Of a DNA stretch of 64,000 nt, positions 17,518-26,686 are shown in pieces (position 1 is the stretch's first letter; each line of letters opens with the position of its first letter). The notes beneath the pieces were generated by a model. The model was not told the DNA's origin. It ran no database searches and saw nothing but the letters and a program-made list of their open reading frames with translations. The translations under genes and the position numbers were made by a program. Origin of the DNA: Leishmania mexicana MHOM/GT/2001/U1103 (lineage: Eukaryota > Euglenozoa > Kinetoplastea > Trypanosomatida > Trypanosomatidae); the NCBI RefSeq assembly GCF_000234665.1, contig NC_018321.1, positions 472,594 through 536,593 on the forward strand, written 5' to 3'.

Positions 17518-19977
17518 ATGTACGGTGGCTATTACGTGATGGGCTCTGGCATGCATCAGGGCGGCGGCTACGGCGGCCCTATGATGCAGCAGCAGCAATG
17601 CCAGCACCCACAGCTGCAACAGAATGCCCAGCAACCACCACCGCCGCCGCATGCGCAGGCGCGCCTACGCGGTTCTGGCCGAGGTGTTCCACCAGGCCAC
17701 CCGTCCGCGGTAGCTGGTGGCGGCAGCCCAGGTCAGCTGAACCGCAATCCGAGCTTCATGATGTACAACGACCGAAGCTTTGGCCAGCTGAATCCGATGA
17801 TGCGGCGTATGGGCTCCTTCAACTCGATGGGGTCGATAGGCGTGATTCCCCGCTTTGGCAGCTTCAGCACGCACGGCTGCGGCGGCAGCCACCCCCAGCG
17901 CCACGGGAGCTTCTCTTCGGTCGGTACCAGCGCTGGCAGCCTGCGCCGCGCCAACAGCGGCGTGAACTTTGACTACTCAACCGGCTTGCAGGCCCACAGA
18001 GGAGGCCCGCTCATGCGCAACGACAGCTACGGCAGCATGCACCAGGGCGGTGGAAGCTTCTTCGGCGGCAGCGCAGCCCCGAGCTGTGGCGATCGGCCTC
18101 TTCAGCAGCTCAGTCGGCAGAACAGTGCCCTGTGCTCCTACAGCTACGGCAGCTTCCGACAGCCGAGTTTTACGCAGGGTAATGCTCACAACGGTGCCAC
18201 CGGCGTCGGCCCGGGGGTGTCGCTGAATAGCATAAACGGCATATTCAAGCTCGCCGACTCTGGTTGCAGCAGGGCTGGTAGCCCCTCCACGGCTGCCGCA
18301 CCCCGCGGCGACATCGGAGCAGCGGTTGCTGCGGGCGCTCCCCTGGAGTCGCCGGCGTCAGGCCTTGCTCGCCAGGACAGCGCCAGGTCGCTTCAGCGCA
18401 AGTACTCTATTTCTGGTCAGTTCTACAACTACGGCAACGACGGCAACAACGGCGGCGGTGTTGACCAGGGCGCTGCGGCCCCGCTGTTGCAGCACCGTCT
18501 CTCACAGCCTCTGCCGGGAGGCGGCCCAATGATGGGCGGCGGTGGCGGCATGATGGCACTAAACGCGCTCACGGCAGCGATTGGGCAACGCGGCGGTGCT
18601 GGTGTCATGACGCAGCAGAGGCAGCATCACATGATGATGCAGCAGCAGGCGCGCATGAGGGCGGCTGGCGACGGCAGTGGCGTCGCTGCCTCGGACGCGC
18701 CACCGTCGAAGGGGACGTCGGAGAACACGACGGTGGCGGAGGGCCAACCGCAGGTGCTGGGGCGCAAGAACAGTATGCAGAACTTGACGCGTAAAAACAG
18801 CGAGAAGCGCGTTGGCATGTACTTCAAGAACAGGGCCGCAGAGCAGGACGGCGTGCAGTACAAGAAGGACGGCGACCCGGGCACCTCTGGCAAGAACAGC
18901 TCCGGCGAACGCAACACGTCGCTGACGAACACGCTGAAGGCCTCCCTCTTGCTGGACACCTCCGGCGGCCGGAGCCCCGCGATCGAGGTGGACGGCCGCA
19001 CCATCCGCGCCAGCAAGCCTGGCGCCGAGGAAGTGCAGAAGTACGACATGCGCGATATCATGTACGTCAACCGCAGCACCGACGTCCAGCTCTGCAGCGA
19101 CTCGCTAGAAGAGATGCGAGATAACTTTCTGTACGGGTGCAACGTCGGCATGATCATGGCCGATGCTGGCTTCTCCGCTGCACGACCGACGGAGTGGTTT
19201 ACGTGGCTGGCGTTGAAGTCCGTGGTGAAGGGTAGCTTTGGCAAGCTGGCCTCTACGCAGTTCGAGTTTACCATGTCAGTGTGCCTTCTGCAGGATGATC
19301 AGGTGATGGACCTGCTGTCCGATCCGCCGCAACGCTTCATGAACTTGACCGTGGCAGAGAGCCCATTGTTTGGCAACGTGGCTAACGGCATGGTGTACGT
19401 CTGCGTCGAGGATGCCGGTGAGTTCAACGATGTGCTGGACGCGAGCCTGCACCGCGCGCAGGAGCACTGCAGTCCTTTGGCCGAGGAGCAGGGTATCGTC
19501 TTGTGCACGTGCGTGCTGAAGCAGGTCAAGACCTCGCAATCGTCCGGCAAGGAGGACGTCATTGTTTCATCCATCTTCGCGAGCGGCGTCGGCGACGGCG
19601 TTATTCACTACAACCGCATCATTGACAAGAACCCGGCCGAGCCACGGGCACTCTTCTACTCCGTCATGCACCGCTCCGTGCACTCGACGGCGCTATTCTC
19701 GTGCGCTATGCATGATGATGAGATGTTCAACTACCTTGCGACGCTGCAGCGCTTCTCCAAGATCGAAACGCGCCGCCCGAAGGTGGGCAGCGCTCGGGCC
19801 TTTGTCGCCTACGGCACTAGCACAATACCAAGGATCCGCGACGAACTCAAGGAGACCAAGGATGTCCGCCAGCGGACCATGATGCAGCGGCAGCTGGAGA
19901 AGCTGGAGCTGATGGTGGCGGATGCAGAGGACATGCTTCAGTCACCGGCGGATTGCGTGCCCAAGACGTACATCTAG
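17518..19977 (+). CDS. divergent kinesin-motor-like protein lacking a P-loop
   Basis: 819 aa from the ATG at 17518. An upstream in-frame ATG at 17413 adds 35 residues with no motif. Residues 1-480 are low complexity (Gly, Gln, Met, Ser, Asn) and hold about fourteen R-x-x-S sites, for example Ser100, 115, 131, 147, 170, 203, 288, 297, 419 and 428. Residues ~505-750 resemble a kinesin motor. D-N-F-L-Y-G-C-N-V-G-M-I-M-A-D (535-549) parallels the kinesin segment L-x-G-Y-N-x-x-I-F-A-Y. E-F-T-M-S-V-C-L-L-Q-D-D-Q-V-M-D-L-L (583-600) parallels the segment V-S-x-x-E-I-Y-N-E-x-V-x-D-L-L. P-L-F-G-N-V then V-Y-V-C-V-E-D-A-G-E-F parallels the next strand pair, and M-F-N-Y-L-A-T-L-Q-R-F (736-746) parallels the E-T-L-S-T-L-R-F-A helix. 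GQTGSGKT is replaced by G-F-S-A-A-R-P-T (551-558), and SSRSH and DLAGSE are missing. ATP-driven motility is therefore unlikely. A short helical tail (772-808) follows. The motor relationship is inferred by eye. Confidence 0.55.
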   Translation: MYGGYYVMGSGMHQGGGYGGPMMQQQQCQHPQLQQNAQQPPPPPHAQARLRGSGRGVPPGHPSAVAGGGSPGQLNRNPSFMMYNDRSFGQLNPMMRRMGSFNSMGSIGVIPRFGSFSTHGCGGSHPQRHGSFSSVGTSAGSLRRANSGVNFDYSTGLQAHRGGPLMRNDSYGSMHQGGGSFFGGSAAPSCGDRPLQQLSRQNSALCSYSYGSFRQPSFTQGNAHNGATGVGPGVSLNSINGIFKLADSGCSRAGSPSTAAAPRGDIGAAVAAGAPLESPASGLARQDSARSLQRKYSISGQFYNYGNDGNNGGGVDQGAAAPLLQHRLSQPLPGGGPMMGGGGGMMALNALTAAIGQRGGAGVMTQQRQHHMMMQQQARMRAAGDGSGVAASDAPPSKGTSENTTVAEGQPQVLGRKNSMQNLTRKNSEKRVGMYFKNRAAEQDGVQYKKDGDPGTSGKNSSGERNTSLTNTLKASLLLDTSGGRSPAIEVDGRTIRASKPGAEEVQKYDMRDIMYVNRSTDVQLCSDSLEEMRDNFLYGCNVGMIMADAGFSAARPTEWFTWLALKSVVKGSFGKLASTQFEFTMSVCLLQDDQVMDLLSDPPQRFMNLTVAESPLFGNVANGMVYVCVEDAGEFNDVLDASLHRAQEHCSPLAEEQGIVLCTCVLKQVKTSQSSGKEDVIVSSIFASGVGDGVIHYNRIIDKNPAEPRALFYSVMHRSVHSTALFSCAMHDDEMFNYLATLQRFSKIETRRPKVGSARAFVAYGTSTIPRIRDELKETKDVRQRTMMQRQLEKLELMVADAEDMLQSPADCVPKTYI

Positions 19978-21609
19978 GCGAGCAAGTGGGGTGTGTACCG
20001 GAGAGGGTCGCACGCGAGGTGAAAGCTGCGCCTCTCCCTCTCTCTCCAGAGACAGACGCGCACCTCGTCAAACCCGCTCGACCAAGGCGACACTGCCCCC
20101 TCTTTGCCTCAGCTCTCCCTCCCTCCCCCCTCCCCCCGCGTCCGCGGCTCTGGTGATGGGCGAGTGCGCTTGTGTGATGTGCTGGCATGGGCTGGGGCTT
20201 TTTTTTTCGTGTAGCTGCCGTCTCTCCCGCGCCTCTCCCCACGCGTCCCACCGATGCACAGGGCGTGCCGTGCAGCACAGCACTCTGCCGTATTGTTTCG
20301 CTATCCTGTGCTGAGCCCTTCATATTTCTCACGTGCTTCTCCTCCCCCCTCCTCCTCCTACTTTTCCCTTCATCAGACGTGCGCGTGTGCGTGTTGCTTG
20401 CCCGGTGGTCTGTCGGCGTGCCGACGTCCATCATGTCCATCCCTTCTGTCTTGTTGGTTTCTTTGGCCATGTATTCGTTTATTGTCTGCGCGCGCGTGCG
20501 TCTCCGCGTGGGCGACCCCGCCCCGCCCCCCATGTGTCTATGCTTTTGGACGATGGTGATGTATGCCTCCGTGTTGCTGGCGTTGTTTCTCATTCGCGAC
20601 CACTCGTCCTCTCCTTTTTCGTTTTGAATGCTACCGTTGTCGTTGTGGGACAGAGGCACACGCACCCACACACACGCACAGAGGCACCACTCTTCCTTGT
20701 GCTCTTCGTTGACCAGGGGGCACGGCAGCCGTTAACGGCAGCGGTTAACAGACAGCGGAGCAGATGATGATCAAGGGAAGTGGCTTCGATCGTTGCGTGG
20801 ATGTCCTCCTGTTGCGTGTGCGTTGCGTAGCTATACCTTTTTAATTTTTTTTTGTGTGTGTGCTCCATCCTGCTTGTGCCACGTATTCTCCCCTCCCTCC
20901 CTCCCGCCTCCCATTTCTTTCCCCTCGCTGCGCGATCATCGGGTGAAGCGATGCAGTGGGGTGTTTTGAGGAGAGGGAGTGCGGTGATGGCGTATGTGTG
21001 CGTATGTGTGCGTGTGTGTGTGTCTGTGTGTATACCCTTTCGCCTTCTCGCTGTCTCTTTTCCAGTAATTTGTTTTCGCTTCTCCGTCTGCACCTGTTGC
21101 CCTCCCCCCACCTCCCCCACCTCCCCCACCTCCCCCACCTCCCCCATCGTGCCCACATCGCCTCTCTCCCTCTCCCAAGTGTGTCGACACGCGTTCGAAG
21201 TCCATGTGTCAGAAAAAAAGTCTGCCCTCTTTGTCCTTGTCTCTCTCTCACACACACACACACACGCACACGCATCAGTTTCTTGGTTGTAGGGCTGCGC
21301 CGCTGCCGACTCGTGCAGGCCCTTTCCCCTCTCAGTTTCCAGGCGATGCGCCGTTGTTGGTCGTCCTCCCCTCCTGGTGGTGACTTGCATGTATGCTTTT
21401 CTTTTTCGCCTCCCCACTTGCCCTGCTCTAGTGTCCGCGCGGTGACTGTGCTGTGGCCTTCTCCACCCGCTCCCTCCCCCCGCCCCGTGCGTGACATCTC
21501 CGGTGTCCCGTACATCACTCTCTCTGTGGGCGGAAGCCAGGCAGTCCTCCCTACCCCTGCCGATGCCAGAGCCACTTCTGGTGATGACAGGGGTCGAGTG
21601 CCTACGACG
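19978..21609 (+). other. intergenic region, low complexity
   Basis: No gene is supported. It contains pyrimidine tracts, T and A runs, CA/TG stretches and a 9-bp minisatellite (about 21108-21147). Minus-strand ORFs of 244-343 codons here are made of repeat DNA. Confidence 0.55.
21108..21147. repeat. 9-bp minisatellite, unit CCCACCTCC
   Basis: At least four near-perfect copies of the nonamer lie head to tail in the long 3' region of the kinesin-like gene. Confidence 0.85.
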
Positions 21610-22035
21610 TGGAGAGGTCATAGCGCCTCATCGCTACTGGTGTCGACCGTCGCGTCCTCGGCGGCGTGGCGTCCGAGCCAGCTGCGGCAGTAGGCACGCT
21701 TGTGTCATCCACATGATGGGCAGAGTGTCAGCGTGGCTCGAACCCATCCCGCCTGACCCTCGCTGCCTGTGGGTGTAAGTCTCTGTAAGGGGTATGGGGT
21801 GCTTGGGCGACCGCGAGGGGCACACCAGGTGGCGGCCGGCATGATGAGGGAGGCGCTGTGAGGGGCGACCTGCGAGACGAGGGGTGGATGAGTAGAGATT
21901 GGAGGCCGTGCTCAGGCCACTGAGTTCGCGCATTGCTGTACTGGCCTGCCGAGCGCTGCTTCGCACCAGGAGGATGGGGGCCCTGCGATGCGGGCGGGAC
22001 CAGTGTGAGGCATGATCTCCTGCCTTGCGACAGAG
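21610..22035 (+). mobile_element. SIDER-like short degenerate retroposon candidate
   Basis: About 420 nt of mixed-composition DNA stand out from the pyrimidine-rich surroundings. It has no ORF and sits in a long 3'UTR, where Leishmania SIDER retroposons are typically found. Its texture recalls these elements: a TGTCATCCACATGATGGGC stretch at about 21711, then GACCCTCGCTGCCTGTGGGTG-type sequence near 21755. The identification rests on recollection of the family, not on an alignment, and the boundaries are approximate. Confidence 0.4.
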
Positions 22036-23303
22036 AAATGGGCGCGTTGAAGGACACATTCGCTTGCGTGCTTGTGTGTCTCTGTGCCCCCCCTCCTCCT
22101 CCTCTCCCTCGGCGTGCTCTTCCGCGCTTGCTCGCTGTGTCTGCTGAGCGTGGGGTGCTTACAGAGCAGGTCTTTCTCCTCCGCACCGTTTTCTTGCTTT
22201 CCCCTAGTTTATCTCGTGAGGTGCCGTGGTATATATGCACGTTCGTGGGAGCGATCTCTTCCCTTCCCTCTGGACTCCGCTCCTACGCTGTGTAGAGTCC
22301 CTCTCTCGTAGTTCTTTGCGGCGCCTTCTTCTTGTGCTCGTGTCTCTCCCTCTATCCGTGCGTGCTTGGTGCGGTGTGCGAGCGTGTTGGCACATCGCCC
22401 ACACCCACGCATGCGTGTCTGTGTCACCTCTCCGTCGTTGACCGCAGTGATGTGTCATGGGTGATGCTGATGTGTGGACGGATTTCGTGGCGCGGCCGAC
22501 TTCGACGTGCTGTTCTCCCTCTCTTGGTATGCACGTGTGTGCGTGTGCGTGTGCCTTCATCCGTATGCCGTTGTCTGCTCCTCTCCGCCCCTCCCCCTCC
22601 CCTCCCACTGTTGCGTCCCTCGTGGCATCACTGGGCTGTTGTTCTTCCTCGTTGTTTTCCTGTTGTCTTTCTCACGTACTTCTCTCTCTGCAGTGATGCC
22701 GCGGCGTGCACCAGCGCGCTCCCATATCATTTCCCCCCTCCCACCCCCACTGTGAATCCCCCCGGCCATGTCGAATGTACAGGTGTTTATGCAGACCAAC
22801 AACATGAAGCAAATTCACAACCCACACGCTGACACGGGCACCCCCCTTCCCTCTCCTCCTCCTCCTCCCCCCTCTCTCCCCGCACATACCACACCCTTGA
22901 CGAGTGCAACGGAGACGACGCAGGAGCTTTGGGGGGTTTGCGTGTCTGTCTGTGTGCGTGCGTGTGCTCGCAATGCATAAGGCAAAGGGCGCCGACCTGC
23001 TAATGTGTGCCGTGGCCTTTCGTTGAGGGAGCGCAGTGGGTTCGCCATGAGCCCCGCATTCCCCCTCCGCTCTCCCTTCCTCTGCTCCGCCTCGTCGTCG
23101 TCGCTGTCGTCGCACTGCTGCTGAAGAATGCTTTCATGCCTCCCTGTACGCCATACTCTCGTGTGCGTGTGTGTCTCGCTGTGCCTCGCGCATGCCGGCA
23201 ACGCCTTCTTCGCACTCTTGCTGACTTTCGCCACGCTCAACTCCTCCTCCACCTCCTCCACGCATAGCATCTATTTTCACTCAGGGTCCACTCACATTGC
23301 TTC
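22036..23303 (+). other. intergenic region upstream of hydrolase 2
   Basis: No gene is supported. Pyrimidine-rich stretches lie at about 22082-22110, 22575-22610, 22845-22880 and 23230-23260; the last is placed for trans-splicing of hydrolase 2. Confidence 0.55.
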
Positions 23304-24602
23304 ATGCCTGGCCCTTCTGCACCGTCACCGTTGTCCTCGCCTCAGAGGGCCGCTGTGCTGCGCCCACACGACCAGTTCGCTGACGTGGGCCGCTGCCGCA
23401 GCACGGGACGCACGATTCGCCTCTGCTACAACACCTTCGGTACGGCGAAGGACCCATGCGTGCTACTCGTCATGGGTCTCGCCTCCCCAGGGCTCTTCTG
23501 GGATGATCGTCTGTGCACGTCGCTTGCGCACTCCGGCCCGTACCACGTCATCCGCTTTGACAACCGCGACGTCGGCTGCAGCACCCACCTTGATGGGTGC
23601 GAGGGTGGCGATGGTGCGTTGCCGGTGGGACCGGCCAGCTACCTGCGCTACGCCTACGCGGCGCTGCGCCCAGGAACGCGATCGATCCGGGAGGTCTACA
23701 CCCTTAATGATATGGCAGCCGATGCCTTTGGCTTGCTGGACGTGCTGCGCATCCGCTTCGTTCACCTTGTCGGCTCATCGGCAGGCGGCATGATTGCGCA
23801 GTGCATGGCTCTGGCACACCCGGAACGCGTTCTCTCGCTGACACTCATGTCCACCCACTCGAGCTCTCCACACGCGCAGTGGCCGGGGATACGTGACATT
23901 ATGAGCCTCATCTCGCTCATGCCCAAGTCGACGTCGGCCAAGTACGCAAACCACATCGCACGGGCCACGAGCGCAGAGGAGCGGCAGCGGTTGTGCGCAG
24001 AGAGGGATGCGGAGCGGGTGGCTGCTTACGCGGCCAGCTTCACCAAACTGCTGGAAAAGATGTCTGGTAACCAGCGCAAGTATCCGTTTGATCATGTCGC
24101 AGCGCAACGGCAGATGACGCGCATCTTCAGGCGTAGCCTCTACGTGAACGGCGGCCCGCGGCAGTTTCTGGCGCTGCTGAACGCGCCATGCCGCGACGAC
24201 GCGCTGCGGCAGCGCATCATCAGTGTTGCACCGATGTCGCAAAGCAAGGCGGGGGGCGACGACAGGGACAGCAGCCGGCATGCGACCTCAGCGGCCACGA
24301 CACCTTTTTACGTGCCCACCATCATCATCCAGGGCGACTGCGATCCACTCGTGCCTGCCTCCAACGCGCGTCACCTAGCTTCCGTGATAGCGGGTAGTCG
24401 CCTGTACGTGGTGGAGGGCATGGGCCACACCTTGATTCCCGCCTTGAGAGACACATACATCCGAATCATTCGTGATAACGTGCGCGCTGGCGAAGCTGCG
24501 GCGCAGTCGTTAGGGCGAAGGGCTCAAGAAACTGCTGCCGCTGCCGCTGATGCCGGCTTGTCCGCCAAGAAGCAACCAGGGAAGGCCACCTCCCGGCTGT
24601 AA
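23304..24602 (+). CDS. alpha/beta hydrolase 2 with PTS1-like C-terminus
   Basis: 432 aa. It has the same architecture as the neighbouring hydrolases. F-D-N-R-D-V-G-C-S-T-H (85-95) is conserved. The nucleophile elbow is G-S-S-A-G with Ser159, where the paralogues have Ser-Met-Gly. The acid is Asp347 in Q-G-D-C-D-P-L-V-P, and the base is His375 in G-M-G-H. A longer lid and linker (about 97-130 and 310-335) and a basic Ala-rich tail are added. The protein ends in Ser-Arg-Leu, which fits the PTS1 consensus for glycosomal import; none of the other three paralogues ends this way. Family chemistry is ester or thioester hydrolysis; the substrate is unknown, and glycosomal lipid or ether-lipid metabolism is only a guess. 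It lies about 0.9 kb upstream of hydrolase 3. Confidence 0.88.
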   Translation: MPGPSAPSPLSSPQRAAVLRPHDQFADVGRCRSTGRTIRLCYNTFGTAKDPCVLLVMGLASPGLFWDDRLCTSLAHSGPYHVIRFDNRDVGCSTHLDGCEGGDGALPVGPASYLRYAYAALRPGTRSIREVYTLNDMAADAFGLLDVLRIRFVHLVGSSAGGMIAQCMALAHPERVLSLTLMSTHSSSPHAQWPGIRDIMSLISLMPKSTSAKYANHIARATSAEERQRLCAERDAERVAAYAASFTKLLEKMSGNQRKYPFDHVAAQRQMTRIFRRSLYVNGGPRQFLALLNAPCRDDALRQRIISVAPMSQSKAGGDDRDSSRHATSAATTPFYVPTIIIQGDCDPLVPASNARHLASVIAGSRLYVVEGMGHTLIPALRDTYIRIIRDNVRAGEAAAQSLGRRAQETAAAAADAGLSAKKQPGKATSRL

Positions 24603-25513
24603 AGGGGGGTGGGGGAAGGGGGACAAGGGTGGTGGGAGAGATGGGTGCACCATTCGCGCGCACGTGTTTATAAACCGCCTCCGTACATTCTGTCAGCAGC
24701 ACAGCGCTGCACTCCGTATTTCCTTTACCCACATGTATGCCTCCTCTCTTCCCCCTCTCGTAAGTGGAGCACCTCTACTCGAAGCGCACACCCGCCCACA
24801 TACTCCTGCGCACAGAAGGATGCGCGGACTCGCTCTCGCCTCTCTCTTTCTGTTGACTTGGGCGCCGTCGTCGACGCTCGCGCACGCCCCGTTTCGAGTG
24901 ATGTAGGGTCGGACGCGAAGCCGGTGACGGAGGTATGTCTCTGTGTGTGTGTGCGTGCGTGCGTGTGGGAGGGAAGAGAGTCGACCGAATGCGGCTGTAA
25001 GCTGATCCGCCTCGCTGTGCTGCATGTGCTCCTCTCCTGCCCCCCGACCCCCGCCCTCTTCCTCATCGGAAGAGGAGGGAGGGGTGGGAGCTGCGCGCAA
25101 ACGGCACGCATGCAAGGGGAGGCCCTCACCCCCGCCAGCTTTCTCTCCCGGCTGCCACCGGCGCACAGGCGTGTGGGCGAGGGCGTGTCTCTCTCATTCC
25201 TCACGGGAGACTCGCTTGCGCATGCAGCCGCTCTTTTATCTACCGCTGTGCTCTCCTCTCTGCCCCGTCCCTGTGCCCTGCTCTGGCTCGCCCAACTGTG
25301 GGAGGAGGCGAGCACACCTCGCCGAACCAAGAGCATCCGCCCCCCCCCCCCAACACCATCACGACCGCCAACGCCTCCACACACACATATACACACACAC
25401 ACACAGAGACAGAGAGAAAAACGAAGATCTCGGCAGGGGAACGAGTGGAGCTCTCCGTTTGGTCCATCTGCGCACTCCCCCTTCCTCACCTCTCCTTCAC
25501 AAGCGTACAGCAC
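24603..25513 (+). other. intergenic region between hydrolases 2 and 3
   Basis: No gene is supported. A C run (about 25341-25351) and a CA/TA microsatellite (about 25378-25405) precede the hydrolase 3 splice site. Confidence 0.55.
25475..25510 (+). promoter_or_regulatory. probable trans-splice acceptor for hydrolase 3
   Basis: A pyrimidine tract (25475-25498) is followed by AG at 25502-25503 and 25509-25510, only a few nucleotides before the ATG at 25514. An in-frame ATG at 25298 lies upstream of this tract, which favours the 25514 start. Confidence 0.5.
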
Positions 25514-26686
25514 ATGCCGCAGCATAACGACGGCGGAGACGTGGCGGTGAGCGACGGATCGACGTCGCTGCATCCGCAAACAGCGACGAAGAGGCCGACT
25601 AGGCCAGAGGACATGGGCCTTCCACCAGCCATCCTTGAGGAGCTTCGCCACATCTTCCCGCACCCACCCGACGACGCCTTCGTGCATGTTGGGCGCTGCG
25701 CCAGCACCGGCAAGGACATCACGCTCTGCTACAGCACCTTTGGTGACCCGTCAAACCCATGCATTCTGCTCATCATGGGCATGAACGTGACGTCGCTCAT
25801 GTGGGACACCCGCTTTTGCGACTACCTGGCTGCAGCTGGCTTCTACGTGATTCGCTACGACAACCGCGACGTTGGCCTCTCCACGCACCTTGATGAGTAT
25901 TCGTCGCCGTTCATTCTTCGAATGGCGCTGCCTGCCTGGGTATCCATCGGCGAAGGCTCCTTAGCGTACACGCTGGAGGACATGGCCGAGGACGCCGCCG
26001 GTCTTCTGAAGGCGCTGAAGATCAGCCAAGCGCACATCGTCGGCTGTTCGATGGGTGGCATGATTGCGCAGCTGCTGACGTTGCGGCACCCAGAAATGGT
26101 GACGAGCTTGTGCCTTCACTCCACCTCTCCCGGTTCCGCCTGGCCCAGGGCGTCGCTGCTGATGAACATCCTTGACCAGCCAGAGAACACCCGTGATGTG
26201 CACTCGGTGCTGGACTACCGCGTGCGCTTCTTCAAGGCAGTCGCAGGAGACATGGCCTTCCACGAGCGTGAGTTCCGTCTGGGCATGTGGTTCGACTTTG
26301 CGCGAGCGCCGTACCAGGGAGGTGGGCGTCGACATCTGGCCGCTATTGTGCGCTCCAAGGACCGCAGCGCTGCCCTCAAGGCTCACATCAACCGAGGGAC
26401 CAGCGCCATGGCAAGCGGCGGCGAGCGTGGCAGCTCACCACTGCCGACATCGGGCACGGCGCCGTCGCGATGCATCCCTGTGGTGGTGCTGCACGGTGGG
26501 AAAGACCCGCTAGTGGTGCTCTCCAACGCGCAGCATCTCGCTAGCTGCATCAACGGTGCTCGACTGGTCGTCTTTCCGAAGATGGGCCACTACTTCTCCA
26601 AGGAGATGCATCGAGCCATCGCGGACGAGATTATACTGAACGCGCGCACGGATGCGGCAGCCATGATGAACGAGCTTCCATCGTGA
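25514..26686 (+). CDS. alpha/beta hydrolase 3 (RdmC/TAP-like)
   Basis: 390 aa from the ATG at 25514. Motifs are: F-G-D-P-S-N-P (76-82); oxyanion region L-I-M-G-M-N (86-91); R-Y-D-N-R-D-V-G-L-S-T-H (114-125); T-L-E-D-M-A-E-D (153-160); elbow G-C-S-M-G with Ser179; acid Asp331 in G-K-D-P-L-V; and His359 in K-M-G-H. This member is closest to the bacterial RdmC/aclacinomycin-esterase pattern (G-D-P, R-Y-D-x-R-D-x-G-x-S-T). It is probably a cytosolic carboxylic-ester hydrolase with unknown substrate. An insert at about 292-318 separates the lid from the acid strand. The Y-N/S-T-F-G and A-D/E-D-A-x-G-L-L blocks show common descent with hydrolases 2 and 4. Confidence 0.88.
   Translation: MPQHNDGGDVAVSDGSTSLHPQTATKRPTRPEDMGLPPAILEELRHIFPHPPDDAFVHVGRCASTGKDITLCYSTFGDPSNPCILLIMGMNVTSLMWDTRFCDYLAAAGFYVIRYDNRDVGLSTHLDEYSSPFILRMALPAWVSIGEGSLAYTLEDMAEDAAGLLKALKISQAHIVGCSMGGMIAQLLTLRHPEMVTSLCLHSTSPGSAWPRASLLMNILDQPENTRDVHSVLDYRVRFFKAVAGDMAFHEREFRLGMWFDFARAPYQGGGRRHLAAIVRSKDRSAALKAHINRGTSAMASGGERGSSPLPTSGTAPSRCIPVVVLHGGKDPLVVLSNAQHLASCINGARLVVFPKMGHYFSKEMHRAIADEIILNARTDAAAMMNELPS

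Noticed and set aside
20590..21621. 343-codon minus-strand ORF and its 244-codon overlap
   Set aside because: Both are translations of CA, CCCACCTCC and pyrimidine repeats; no protein-like segment.
21725..21760. GGCTCGAACCC as a tRNA T-arm on the + strand
   Set aside because: No cloverleaf can be drawn; the stretch belongs to the SIDER-like block.
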